DNA of 25,382 nt from DASSFZ01 sp036514635 (lineage in GTDB: Bacteria; Chloroflexota; Anaerolineae; Fen-1058). The stretch covers positions 1 to 25,382 of the forward strand of contig DATBWU010000217.1 of NCBI GenBank assembly GCA_036514635.1, given 5' to 3'. Position numbers and translations under genes: made by a program. This document shows positions 15,474-23,364 of the stretch, piece after piece. Position 1 is the stretch's first letter; each line of letters starts with the position of its first letter. The notes below the pieces were generated by a model. That model did not search any database. It was not told the origin of the DNA and saw only the letters and a list, made by a program, of their open reading frames with translations.

Positions 15474-16790
15474 CTACGCAGAGCCTGGCGGCGGTGGATA
15501 CTCAGGCCGGCCGCCAGCCAGTCGCCACCACAGCCCTTCTTCCATCGGCCACCACGTTTCCGGCAGCGGCGCGCTGTTCAGCGCGTGATCGTTTTGAATC
15601 GAACGATCGATCGCCGCCGTCAAGACTTTCACCAACCGGGTAGCCACAAGCGCGATATACACGCCGATCAACACGAGGGCGAACAGGCCGAGATCAATGG
15701 TCAGAATGAAGAGGATGAGATAGGCATTCCACGCGCCGTGGGCCGTCGCGGCTCGGAGCAGGCCGCTCCCAATGACGCGCCGATTGCCCGTCAGCCGCGC
15801 TCGCGCATACTCTGCGCCGATCAGGCCGGTCACGACGCCGTGCAGCCAGATTGCCACCACCCGCAGCCAGACGAAGGCGAAGGTGAACAGGCCAGCACCG
15901 CTGGAGCCGCTCAGTACCAGTATGGCCCAGATGTACAATGCACTCTCGATCAGGCCGAAGCCCAGCCCGGCAGCGAAACCCAGCGCCAGCCCGTCGCCGT
16001 GGGAGCGGATCGCGCCGCGAAACAGCCACAGGCCGATCGCCTTCGACGCCTCCTCGATCAGCGGCGCAGCCACTACGACCAAGAGAGCCAATCCAAGGAC
16101 GATCACCGGATCGCGCAGCAGCAGCAGCACGTCTTCCGGACGGGTGATCGCCGCCGCCCGCGGCTCGAACAGCGGGCCAAGCAGTTCGACGAAGCGCAAC
16201 TCCAGCCAGAGCGCGGGGATGACGCTCAGGACGCCCCACACGAACGCAAAGAAAACGCTCCATTCCATCGGCCTGCGGCGGAGCGCGATCGACTCTGCGG
16301 TGGACGGCCAGCGGCGGTCAACCTGCGCGCCGAATCGGCGAAACACCCACAGCGCACCTGCACCGGCCAGTGTGACGCCGGCGACAGCACAGAGCAACAG
16401 TATTCCCTTCAAGTCGCCGATCGTCTGCAATCGGAAGCCGGTGCCGAGAATTGTCCCCACCAGCCACACTACGACGAAAAATGCTCCCGCTCGGGTCGCG
16501 TTGCCGGGCGCATACACCCTGTCCGGCCCAGACTGTAACAGCAAGCTGATCGATTGAACCATGACGATCACGCCGACGAAGAGCAACGTCACCCCGGCGG
16601 CCGGCTGAAGAACCCCGAGGTCACTGACCACATCCAGTGGCTCGCCAGCTAGCAACCACCCGAACAACGCGGCTACTGTGCCCATCGCCGACGCGGCGAT
16701 CAACCTCCACCTGGCGCTCGCCGACCACGCAGCCGGCTCAGGTCCACTTTCCGCTATTGACGGCTGCACCGATTGCGGTGTGTCGATCAT
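15474..16790 (-). CDS. PrsW-family intramembrane protease
   Basis: A 438-aa polytopic membrane protein with about 9-10 hydrophobic segments. It carries the PrsW-type (CPBP-related) motifs EExxK (E246, E247, K250), Glu282 in GLIESALY, H317 in WLHGVV and H351 in ATAHGAW, which form the presumed metal site. PrsW relatives cleave membrane anti-sigma factors. No such substrate is encoded nearby. The start is 10 bp after the Lon-like stop, with AAGGGA overlapping that gene's end, so the two are one operon. Confidence 0.85.
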   Translation of the reverse strand: MIDTPQSVQPSIAESGPEPAAWSASARWRLIAASAMGTVAALFGWLLAGEPLDVVSDLGVLQPAAGVTLLFVGVIVMVQSISLLLQSGPDRVYAPGNATRAGAFFVVVWLVGTILGTGFRLQTIGDLKGILLLCAVAGVTLAGAGALWVFRRFGAQVDRRWPSTAESIALRRRPMEWSVFFAFVWGVLSVIPALWLELRFVELLGPLFEPRAAAITRPEDVLLLLRDPVIVLGLALLVVVAAPLIEEASKAIGLWLFRGAIRSHGDGLALGFAAGLGFGLIESALYIWAILVLSGSSGAGLFTFAFVWLRVVAIWLHGVVTGLIGAEYARARLTGNRRVIGSGLLRAATAHGAWNAYLILFILTIDLGLFALVLIGVYIALVATRLVKVLTAAIDRSIQNDHALNSAPLPETWWPMEEGLWWRLAGGRPEYPPPPGSA

Positions 16791-16800
16791 GGCATTCCCT

Positions 16801-19266
16801 TCACGGCCTGCGCTTCGAGCCGTTTGGCTTGTCGTCCTTCGCGTTGCGTTCGCTCTTCTCGTCGGTCTTGCTTTCCGTCGCCGACTTGCCCGCCTTCTCG
16901 AGTAACTCCGCGATCTGCTTCAAGCGCGCCTCGACCTTGCCGTGCACCGATTCGGGCGGGAACTGGCCGCGCGCGTTGCGCTTGCCAGCCTTGGCACCCG
17001 TCAACAGCTCGACGCCCTCGTCCACCGTGCCGACGGCCCAAATGTGAAACTGCCCCGCCTGAATGGCCTCGACCACGTCTTCGCGCAGCATCAGGTTCTT
17101 CGCGTTCGCCGATGGGATCAGCACGCCCTGTTGGCCGGTCAGCCCGCGCGTCGCGCACACGTCGTAGAAGCCTTCCACTTTTCGCGTCGCGGCGCCAATC
17201 GCCTGCATGTGCCCCTGCTGATCGACCGAGCCGGTCACCGCGATGTCCTGGCGGATAGGCACGCCGGCCAGGCTCGACAGCAGTGCATACAATTCCGCGC
17301 TCGATGCGCTGTCGCCGTCCACATCGTTGTACGACTGCTCGAAGCCGATGCTCGCGCTCAACGTCAACGGGCGCTCGACGGCGTACTGCGCGCCGAGATA
17401 CCCTTGCAGGATGCTCATGCCTTTGTCGTGGATGCGCCCGCTCAACCGCGCCTCGCGCTCGATGTTGATCACGCCCGCACGGCCCAGGTACGTCCGCGCG
17501 CTGATCCGTGACGGCGCGCCGAACGAGTGATCGCCGATCGTGCGGACACTCAGTCCGTTGATCTGTCCCACCACCGCGCCGTCCGTCGCCACGTGGATCG
17601 TCTGTTCGAGGATCATGCGCCGCATCTGCTCTTCGACCTGGTTGGAGCGGGCGCGTTCTTCGTCGATGGCCTTGCGCACGTCGGCGGCACTGATGGCGTC
17701 ACGGCCCGCTTTGCCGGCCCAGTACGATGCCTCCCGGATCACGTTCGCGACTTCGCCGAAACGCGCGCTGAGCCTGGTCTGATCCTCGGCCAGCCACGAG
17801 CCGAACTCCACGATCTTCGCCACTGCGCCCGGATCGAACGGCCGCAGACCCTCTTCCTCGCAACGCGCGCGGATAAACAGCGCGTAAGCCTGTTCGGTGT
17901 CGGGTGCGCGATCCATATCCGGTGCGAAGTCGGCCTTCACCTTGAACAACTTCTGGAAGTCTTCGTCGACGTTGTAGAGGAAGTAATACAGGCTGGGGCT
18001 GCCCAGCAGGATCACCTTCACGTCGAGCGGGATCGGCTCCGGCTCCAGCGTGCGCGTCGGGAACATCTGGAACTGTGTGCCCGGATCGTCGATTTGCACC
18101 TGGCCGCTATCGAGCGCACGCTTCAGCGCGTTCCAGGCGTTCGCATCGTTCAGCGCGTCTTTCGCGCGCAGAACGAGATAGCCGCCGTTGGCCCGGTGCA
18201 GCGCGCCGGCGCGCAGCATCGTGAAATCCATGACCGTGCCGCCGAAGCGCACGTCCCGCTCGATGCGCCCGATCAGGTTCATGAACGAGGGATTGTTCTC
18301 AATCACGACCGGCGAGCCGCGCGTGTGCGTGTTATCCACCAGCACGTTGACCTGATAGCGCATGCGCGGCGTCGGGCCGAGGGCCGGATCGGCTGGCGAC
18401 GAGGGCGGCTGGCGATCGGGGTTGAAGTCGTTGACGTGATCGATGATGTCCTGCCGCACTTCGGCCAGGTAATCGATGACTTCGGGGCAATCGGCCCGAT
18501 AGCGCTCGGCGAGCGCGTCGACCACGTGACCGGCGACGTGCTCCGCCACCTGCCGATCCAGTTGGGCCACGGCTTCCTGCGCGTCTTTCTCGTAACCGCG
18601 CACCAGGCGCACCGAGTCGGCCAGCGCGTCCTGCAACTCGATCGAGGCTGCTTCCATTCGCTGGCGGACATCGGGCGGCGGGTTCGGCAGTGCTTCGACC
18701 GGTGCGGGCTTGCCGTCGATCAGCGGTGCGAGCACCAGCCCACCCGGCGTGCGTGTCAACGTGAAGTTGTGCGCCGCCGCCGCCGCCGATAGGTCGTTGA
18801 AGGCTTGCTGCTGCTTCGCGTCGAGATCGCGCGCGACGCGGGCACGCGCTTGCTGATACTCTTCCGAGTCGAATGCACGCGGCACATCGACCTGTAAACG
18901 CGCGATCAGCGCGTGCATGTCTTGACGGAGCGTGGCGGCGCGGCCCGGCGGCAGGCGCATCGCACGCGGCTTGTACGGATCGACGAAATTGTGGACGTAC
19001 ACCCAATCGTCCGGGACCTGACCGCGCGCGGCTCGATCCGCCAGGAAGCGATCGATGGTCGTGGCGCGGCCGCTGCCACCCGGCCCCAGCACAAAGATGT
19101 TGAACCCCGGCCCGTCGATGTCGATGCCGAACTCGATCGCGCGAGTGGCGCGCGGCTGGCCGAAGATGTCGCTGGACAGCGGCAGGTCGGCAGTCGTCTT
19201 AAACTTGAAGCGCGCCGGTGAGCAGGTGCGGCGAACGTGCTTGGCAGAGAGTTCCTTTATAGGCAT
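16801..19266 (-). CDS. Lon-like AAA+ protease (AAA_32/Lon_C family)
   Basis: An 821-aa ATP-dependent protease without the Lon N-terminal substrate domain. The nucleotide site GPGGSGRATT (61-70) has Arg in place of the usual Walker A Lys. A long helical insert (about 110-285) follows. The Walker B position reads NGGYLVLRAKD instead of hydrophobic-DE. The protease domain (about 570-790) has the Ser-Lys dyad: S653 in DGDSASSAE and K696 in TRKVEGF, 43 residues apart as in E. coli Lon (S679/K722). The C-terminal tail is Lys/Glu rich. It is the first gene of an operon with the PrsW-family protease. Confidence 0.9.
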   Translation of the reverse strand: MPIKELSAKHVRRTCSPARFKFKTTADLPLSSDIFGQPRATRAIEFGIDIDGPGFNIFVLGPGGSGRATTIDRFLADRAARGQVPDDWVYVHNFVDPYKPRAMRLPPGRAATLRQDMHALIARLQVDVPRAFDSEEYQQARARVARDLDAKQQQAFNDLSAAAAAHNFTLTRTPGGLVLAPLIDGKPAPVEALPNPPPDVRQRMEAASIELQDALADSVRLVRGYEKDAQEAVAQLDRQVAEHVAGHVVDALAERYRADCPEVIDYLAEVRQDIIDHVNDFNPDRQPPSSPADPALGPTPRMRYQVNVLVDNTHTRGSPVVIENNPSFMNLIGRIERDVRFGGTVMDFTMLRAGALHRANGGYLVLRAKDALNDANAWNALKRALDSGQVQIDDPGTQFQMFPTRTLEPEPIPLDVKVILLGSPSLYYFLYNVDEDFQKLFKVKADFAPDMDRAPDTEQAYALFIRARCEEEGLRPFDPGAVAKIVEFGSWLAEDQTRLSARFGEVANVIREASYWAGKAGRDAISAADVRKAIDEERARSNQVEEQMRRMILEQTIHVATDGAVVGQINGLSVRTIGDHSFGAPSRISARTYLGRAGVINIEREARLSGRIHDKGMSILQGYLGAQYAVERPLTLSASIGFEQSYNDVDGDSASSAELYALLSSLAGVPIRQDIAVTGSVDQQGHMQAIGAATRKVEGFYDVCATRGLTGQQGVLIPSANAKNLMLREDVVEAIQAGQFHIWAVGTVDEGVELLTGAKAGKRNARGQFPPESVHGKVEARLKQIAELLEKAGKSATESKTDEKSERNAKDDKPNGSKRRP

Positions 19267-19282
19267 ATCTGGCTTCCCAAGC

Positions 19283-19359
19283 CGTAAAACGTAAAGCGTG
19301 AAACGTGAAGCGTAAAGTGCTCACTGCCACGTTTTACGTCTTACGTTTTACCTCTTACG
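19283..19359. repeat. Heptamer array C (CGTAAAR), inverted arms
   Basis: Five 7-nt units (CGTAAAA, CGTAAAG, CGTGAAA, CGTGAAG, CGTAAAG) are followed after 12 bp by four inverted units (CGTTTTA, CGTCTTA, CGTTTTA, CCTCTTA). The arms can pair as a long imperfect hairpin. It lies between the Lon-like start and the dnaN terminator region. Confidence 0.85.
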
Positions 19360-19369
19360 AGAACAGCAA

Positions 19370-19397
19370 CGCCCCCAGGTGATGTCCGCTGAGGGCG
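19370..19397 (-). terminator. Hairpin downstream of dnaN
   Basis: A 9-bp stem (CGCCCTCAG/CTGGGGGCG, one G-T pair) is followed on the minus strand by TTGCTGTTCTC. It is a possible terminator of dnaN. Confidence 0.45.
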
Positions 19398-19421
19398 TCG
19401 CACAATGCCAGGCTGGTCAAC

Positions 19422-19478
19422 CCTCCCGCAGGTTCATAGTCGCGTGTGAGACGGTCATCATCCGCAACCTGCGGGAGG
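19422..19478. repeat. 13-bp inverted repeat after dnaN
   Basis: CCTCCCGCAGGTT (19422-19434) and its exact complement AACCTGCGGGAGG (19466-19478) are 31 bp apart, ending 7 bp after the dnaN stop. The RNA would form a strong stem with a large loop; no T-tract follows directly. Confidence 0.6.
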
Positions 19479-19485
19479 ATTGTCG

Positions 19486-20622
19486 TTAGCGGCCCCCGAT
19501 GTGCATCGGCATGATGACGTGCGTGAACGCATCGTCGCCCACCGGCCGGATCAGGCCGGGTGATGAGGGCGTCGTCATTTCGAGCACGACCTGCGGCGTG
19601 CCGGCCACGTTGAGCACATCGATCATGTACTTCACGTTGAAGGCGATCTCGATCGGGCCGCCTTCCACCGAGGCGTCCAGCTCGCCGGCATTGTCGCCGG
19701 TTTCGGCGCTGGTCGCCTGCACCGTAACGTGCCCCGGTGCAAGTTCGCCGCCCGGCGTCACGGCCACCCGCGCGATGTTGGCGTTCTCACGGGCGAAGAC
19801 GCTGGCCGCCTTGCACGCCTTGAGCAGCGGCGCAGTATCCATCACGGCGCGCGTCTCGTAGCGCTTGGGCATGATCGCGGTGTAGTCGGGGAATTTGCCG
19901 TCGATCAACTGCGACACCAACTCGATGTTGCTGAGGTGGAACAGCACCTGGCTGCGCTGCGGCGTGACCAGGATGCTGATCGGGTCTTCCTGCTCACCGG
20001 ACACGCGGCCCAGTTCGGCCAGCGCGCGCGCCGGGATGATCACCTCGATCGGCTTGTCGACCGAGGTCAGCAAGGCCCCGGCACGCACCGACAGCCGAAA
20101 ACCGTCGGCGGCGGCGAAGGTCAGTTGATTGCCCTGGAACTTCGCCAGCACGCCGGTCAGGATCGGGCGGCTCTCGTCGGTCGCCGCAGCAAAGGCGACC
20201 TGATCGATCATTTTTCTCAGCGCGTCTGGCGCAATCTGGATCGCACCCTCTTCGCCGATCTGAGGGATGAGCGGGAACTCTTGCGCGTCGATGCCCTTGA
20301 TATGCGTCTCGAAACGACCCGATCGCAGGCCGAGCGTCTGCGTGCGAACCGAGACTTCCATGTCAATGCGATCCGGCGGCAGGGCGTTGATCAGATCGAC
20401 GAACGTACGCGCCGGCACGGTAATCGCGCCGTCTTCTTCCACCTTCGCGCCGATCCAGCAGGTGATCCCGATCTCCAGATTCGTGGCGGCGAGCTTAAGA
20501 CGGCCATTGTCGGTGGCGAGGAGGATGTTACCCAAGACCGGCAAGGTCGATCGCGCGGCCACGGCGCGGCCCACGATGCTCAGGCCCTTCGCCAGGTTCT
20601 CTTGCAGACACGAGACTCTCAT
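19486..20622 (-). CDS. dnaN: DNA polymerase III beta subunit (sliding clamp)
   Basis: A 378-aa protein of normal family length with the three repeated clamp domains. Recognisable stretches include LAKGLSIVGRAVAARSTLPVLGNILL (N-terminal domain, 11-36), FPLIP, FAAATDESRPILTGV and the C-terminal HVIMPMHI, where the clamp forms its peptide-binding pocket. It rings DNA and holds the polymerase and other factors. GGAGG lies 9 nt before the ATG. It is not next to dnaA or recF, unlike the common arrangement at the origin. Confidence 0.97.
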   Translation of the reverse strand: MRVSCLQENLAKGLSIVGRAVAARSTLPVLGNILLATDNGRLKLAATNLEIGITCWIGAKVEEDGAITVPARTFVDLINALPPDRIDMEVSVRTQTLGLRSGRFETHIKGIDAQEFPLIPQIGEEGAIQIAPDALRKMIDQVAFAAATDESRPILTGVLAKFQGNQLTFAAADGFRLSVRAGALLTSVDKPIEVIIPARALAELGRVSGEQEDPISILVTPQRSQVLFHLSNIELVSQLIDGKFPDYTAIMPKRYETRAVMDTAPLLKACKAASVFARENANIARVAVTPGGELAPGHVTVQATSAETGDNAGELDASVEGGPIEIAFNVKYMIDVLNVAGTPQVVLEMTTPSSPGLIRPVGDDAFTHVIMPMHIGGR

Positions 20623-20665
20623 GGAGTGAGCCTCCAGCGATTGAGGTTCCGTTCAGAGCGAGTCA

Positions 20666-20694
20666 AGTATAGCCTGTCTGGTGATTACACACAA
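20666..20694 (-). promoter_or_regulatory. Possible promoter of dnaN
   Basis: Minus-strand TTGTGT (20694-20689), 17-bp spacer, TATACT (20671-20666). The -35 matches only in part. Confidence 0.4.
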
Positions 20695-20703
20695 GTCGAT
20701 ATA

Positions 20704-20770
20704 ACCACGGAGACACAGAGTCCACGGAGATTTCAAGAGGCTTTTCTCCGTGCCTCTGTGCCTCCGTGGT
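20704..20770. repeat. Octamer-type inverted repeat 1
   Basis: ACCACGGAGACACAGAG at the left pairs with CTCTGTGCCTCCGTGGT at the right with one mismatch in 17. Each arm is built from 8-9-nt units of the CACGGAGA type. It lies between dnaN and the methyltransferase gene. Confidence 0.75.
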
Positions 20771-20827
20771 GAGATGTGGATAATCACCAATAGCCTGTGC
20801 AGGGGGAAATCGCAAGCAGGAACACTA

Positions 20828-20890
20828 AAGGATGAAGGCGGAGGGATGAAGGATGAAGAGAGCTTTCATCCCTCATCCCTCATCCCTCTA
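20828..20890. repeat. Heptamer array D (AGGGATG), inverted arms
   Basis: Five units (AAGGATG, AAGGCGG, AGGGATG, AAGGATG, AAGAGAG) lead into four complementary units (CTTTCAT, CCCTCAT, CCCTCAT, CCCTCTA), giving a hairpin-forming array. On the minus strand the CCCTCAT side encodes the last residues and stop of the methyltransferase. Confidence 0.85.
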
Positions 20891-21612
20891 GAACACTGCC
20901 AGAACTGGCTCGGCGAGACGGCCAGCGACGCGAGCGGGCGCTGCAACACGCCGTCGAGCGCGGCCAGCGCCCCCGCGCCGAGCAACCGCTTCAAGACACC
21001 CACGCGGAAGAACGACACGGATCGCCGATTTCTTATCTCGAAGCCCGCGTCGCGCAGCCGCTCTTTCACCCAGGCCGGATGAAAGTCGAAGTTCAGAGTG
21101 GCGAACTCGAATGGTTCGCGCGCGTAAGGCGACCACGCCTGTCGCCGCAGCGCGTAACGCAGCATCGATTTGAGGTTGCGCTTGTTGGCGAACTCGACGA
21201 CGAAGGTCCCGCCCGGCTTCAGCGCCGCCGATATCTGGCGCAGCGCCTGCGGCACATCGACTAGGTGGTGCATCACGCGCACCATGACCACCGTATCGAA
21301 CGCAGCATCGGCCAACGGCCAACGGTACACGTCGGCGGCGACGAACTTAAAGCGCGGATCGTGCCCCCAGCGCTGGCGCGCTTCGAGCAGCGTCGAGCGG
21401 GCGTAGTCCATCAGCACGATCTCGTCGTAGCCCAGATACAGCCCGCCCAGGCGGCCGGCGCCCGCGCCGATCTCGATCAACCGATGGCCGCGCGGCGGCA
21501 GCAGCGCCCGCAGCGCGATCCGCTCGGCGCGGTCCTCGTACTCGCGTGCCGCTGTCCAGAATTCTGTGCTGTATTTGGATCCTTCGTAATCGATGACTCT
21601 TGGCTGAGGCAT
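20866..21612 (-). CDS. Class I SAM-dependent methyltransferase
   Basis: A 248-aa Rossmann-fold methyltransferase. Motif I is LIEIGAGAGR (45-54), the acidic ribose contact is D69 in LMDYA, and VMVRVMHHLVDVP and LKPGGTFVVEF are motifs IV-V. The fold resembles small-molecule and quinone methyltransferases; substrate unknown. The last five residues (GMRDEG region) and the stop codon come from heptamer array D. No ribosome-binding site is seen before the ATG, which follows octamer repeat 2. Confidence 0.85.
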   Translation of the reverse strand: MPQPRVIDYEGSKYSTEFWTAAREYEDRAERIALRALLPPRGHRLIEIGAGAGRLGGLYLGYDEIVLMDYARSTLLEARQRWGHDPRFKFVAADVYRWPLADAAFDTVVMVRVMHHLVDVPQALRQISAALKPGGTFVVEFANKRNLKSMLRYALRRQAWSPYAREPFEFATLNFDFHPAWVKERLRDAGFEIRNRRSVSFFRVGVLKRLLGAGALAALDGVLQRPLASLAVSPSQFWQCSRGMRDEG

Positions 21613-21618
21613 ATATTG

Positions 21619-21810
21619 TTAACCACGAAGACACAAAGGCACGAAGATCATAAGCAGACCTCATAAATGTGCTCCAACAGGCCCGGTCCGAGTGCCCTGT
21701 GAATCGCATAAGCGGACTCCACAATCGCCGTAGCGAGGCATTCCTCGTCATCGGAGAGAGGTTTATGTTCCACCCTTTCCTCCTTCGTGTCTTCGTGCCT
21801 TTGTGGTTAA
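21619..21810. repeat. Octamer-type inverted repeat 2, about 190 bp
   Basis: TTAACCACGAAGACACAAAGG at the left (from 21619) is mirrored at the right end (21783-21810) by the complement of TTAACCACAAAGGCACGAAG. The arms are built from CACGAAGA/CACAAAGG octamers. The 130 bp between hold a small hairpin (CGAGG/CCTCG) but no gene I can support. The element fills the gap between the methyltransferase and the lipoprotein gene. Confidence 0.7.
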
Positions 21811-21815
21811 TAATC

Positions 21816-23108
21816 TTATGGCCCTGTGAACGGGCACATATCGGCAGCAACGTACTGCCGATTGGCGTAACCAAACGCATTCAGGCCGTCGAGCACGTCG
21901 GCATTGTCGTTGGCGTGGACATTCGCGGCCAGGCACGCCGCGACGAGGTCGTTCGTCTCCTGATACTTCGTCCAGAAGACCTGCGCCAGTTGCCGATAGG
22001 CGTGGCCGGGAGCGCCGGAGGGGGAATCGGCGCTCAACCGATCGAACGCCGCCTGCGCGGATGCGACATCACCGAAGCGCGCGTTGGCGATCATGATCCG
22101 ATACCACGCATACGCGGTCAGGTTCGCGCGATCGGTCGGCTTCTCCATGCCGATCTCAACCTGCCAATCTTTCAACGTGTCGTCGGTGATTACGCGCTGA
22201 TATAGATCAGTCACACCAGTAATGTTGCCGAGCGTTGGCAGAAAGTCGGGGTTCGTTAAAAAGTCGTCGGCGTCGTGGACGGCGTGAATGCGATACTCGG
22301 GCGGCGAGACGATCTGCCCCACCTTCGCGAACTGCGCGCCGTTCCAATCCCACGTCTCGGTAATCGTCCGTTGTGGCCCTGCGCCGACCGACGCGATCTG
22401 ACCACTCACGGCTTGAATCTCCTGCGCGGGGTCCGCGTCGAGATTCGCGAACGTGTATTGAGGATACGGCATCTGCAGCCGGTCACCCATCAGGCTGACG
22501 AAGCGCGTGCCGTCCCAACCCAGCACGTCGAGCGTGTCGAAGCAAGTGTGCGCGCCGCACTCCGAACGGATCGTCGCCACCTGCGCGCCGCGCCCCGCGC
22601 CGACGAAGTCGTCGACGCGCTTCACCTGCAGCATCGGCCAGCCGGTGTCTTGATGCAACAGCGGCGCGGTTCGATCGGCGCAGCCGTAGATCAGCAGCAT
22701 CCCGTTCGGCACGAGATCGACGGGCCGGCTGGCCGGGTCGTAAATCGACACGAGCGTTTCCGGGTCGCCGTCGCCGGTTAGGTCGTACGGCCACACGCCG
22801 CCGAACTGTGCGTCGATCGAGCTGGCGTTGGTCAGGATGGTGCGCAGTGCAGCGGGCGAGCCGCCCGCGTTGAGATAGTTGCCGATCGCTTCGGGATAGC
22901 CGCCGTAATCCACGGGCGCGATCCAGGCTGCGTTCGGATCGGGTGCGGGGCAGTTGGGAACGCGAGTGGGAGTCGGGGTTACGGATGGTGTGGGCGTGGG
23001 TCGAGGTGTGGGAGTATCGGTGGGCGTCGGCGTCGGCTCGGGCGTGCGCATTGAGCAAGCAGACACCACCAGCATCGCAGCCAGAATCGACCCGAGACGA
23101 GTTCGCAT
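21816..23108 (-). CDS. Surface lipoprotein, FG-GAP-like
   Basis: A 430-aa exported lipoprotein of unknown function. The signal ends at VVSAC with C18, followed by a Thr/Pro linker (about 22-48). The body has Asp-rich loops such as DLTGDGDPETLVS and FANLDADPAQEIQ, like FG-GAP/VCBS beta-propeller repeats, and a helical C-terminal part that may be TPR-like. The start is ATG 23108, because an extended -10 (TGCTACAAT) ends 9 nt before it; an earlier in-frame ATG lies upstream of that promoter. The mRNA would be nearly leaderless. Confidence 0.8.
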   Translation of the reverse strand: MRTRLGSILAAMLVVSACSMRTPEPTPTPTDTPTPRPTPTPSVTPTPTRVPNCPAPDPNAAWIAPVDYGGYPEAIGNYLNAGGSPAALRTILTNASSIDAQFGGVWPYDLTGDGDPETLVSIYDPASRPVDLVPNGMLLIYGCADRTAPLLHQDTGWPMLQVKRVDDFVGAGRGAQVATIRSECGAHTCFDTLDVLGWDGTRFVSLMGDRLQMPYPQYTFANLDADPAQEIQAVSGQIASVGAGPQRTITETWDWNGAQFAKVGQIVSPPEYRIHAVHDADDFLTNPDFLPTLGNITGVTDLYQRVITDDTLKDWQVEIGMEKPTDRANLTAYAWYRIMIANARFGDVASAQAAFDRLSADSPSGAPGHAYRQLAQVFWTKYQETNDLVAACLAANVHANDNADVLDGLNAFGYANRQYVAADMCPFTGP

Positions 23109-23304
23109 GGCGCAGCGATTGTAGCACAGCGCTTCGAACCGGTGGGTACATTTCACTTTTGGGGCGACTTTTCGAGCAGCGTTGGAAACTCAAGCGGCGC
23201 GCTGTTCCGACGGCAGTTGCACTGCCGTCGCCGCAGTCCAACTGCGGCGAAAACACAAGAGTTCGCATGGCGCAGCGATTGTAGCACAGCGCTTCGAACC
23301 GGTG
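23099..23304. repeat. 46-bp direct repeat flanking a two-hairpin insert
   Basis: Positions 23099-23144 and 23259-23304 are identical over 46 bp. Each copy holds a TGCTACAAT extended -10 (minus strand) and ATG CGA ACT, the lipoprotein start. The 114 bp between contain two adjacent hairpins: GACGGCAGT-TGC-ACTGCCGTC and CGCCGCAG-TCCAA-CTGCGGCG. Confidence 0.85.
23118..23126 (-). promoter_or_regulatory. Extended -10 of the lipoprotein gene
   Basis: Minus-strand TGCTACAAT, 9 nt before the ATG. A second identical copy lies at 23278-23286 in the upstream direct repeat. Confidence 0.5.
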
Positions 23305-23310
23305 AAACAC

Positions 23311-23340
23311 TTGCCCTCTGCCGACAAAGCGGAGTACAAT
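23311..23340 (+). promoter_or_regulatory. Promoter of the membrane ATPase cassette
   Basis: TTGCCC (23311-23316), 18-bp spacer, TACAAT (23335-23340). The predicted start near 23347 excludes in-frame starts further upstream. Confidence 0.55.
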
Positions 23341-23364
23341 CAGAGCGGATTCGGGGAGGACTGT

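Noticed and set aside
17527..18792. A 421-codon ORF antisense to the Lon-like protease
   Set aside because: High-GC genes often leave long open antisense frames; it has no family motif, and the Lon-like frame is fully supported.
19422..19478. Transposon ends from the 13-bp inverted repeat
   Set aside because: Only 31 bp lie between the arms and there is no target duplication; a hairpin after dnaN is simpler.
23182..23364. Longer N-terminus for the membrane ATPase
   Set aside because: The extension crosses the hairpins, the 46-bp repeat and the promoter at 23311-23340; the ATG at 23365 has a strong ribosome site.
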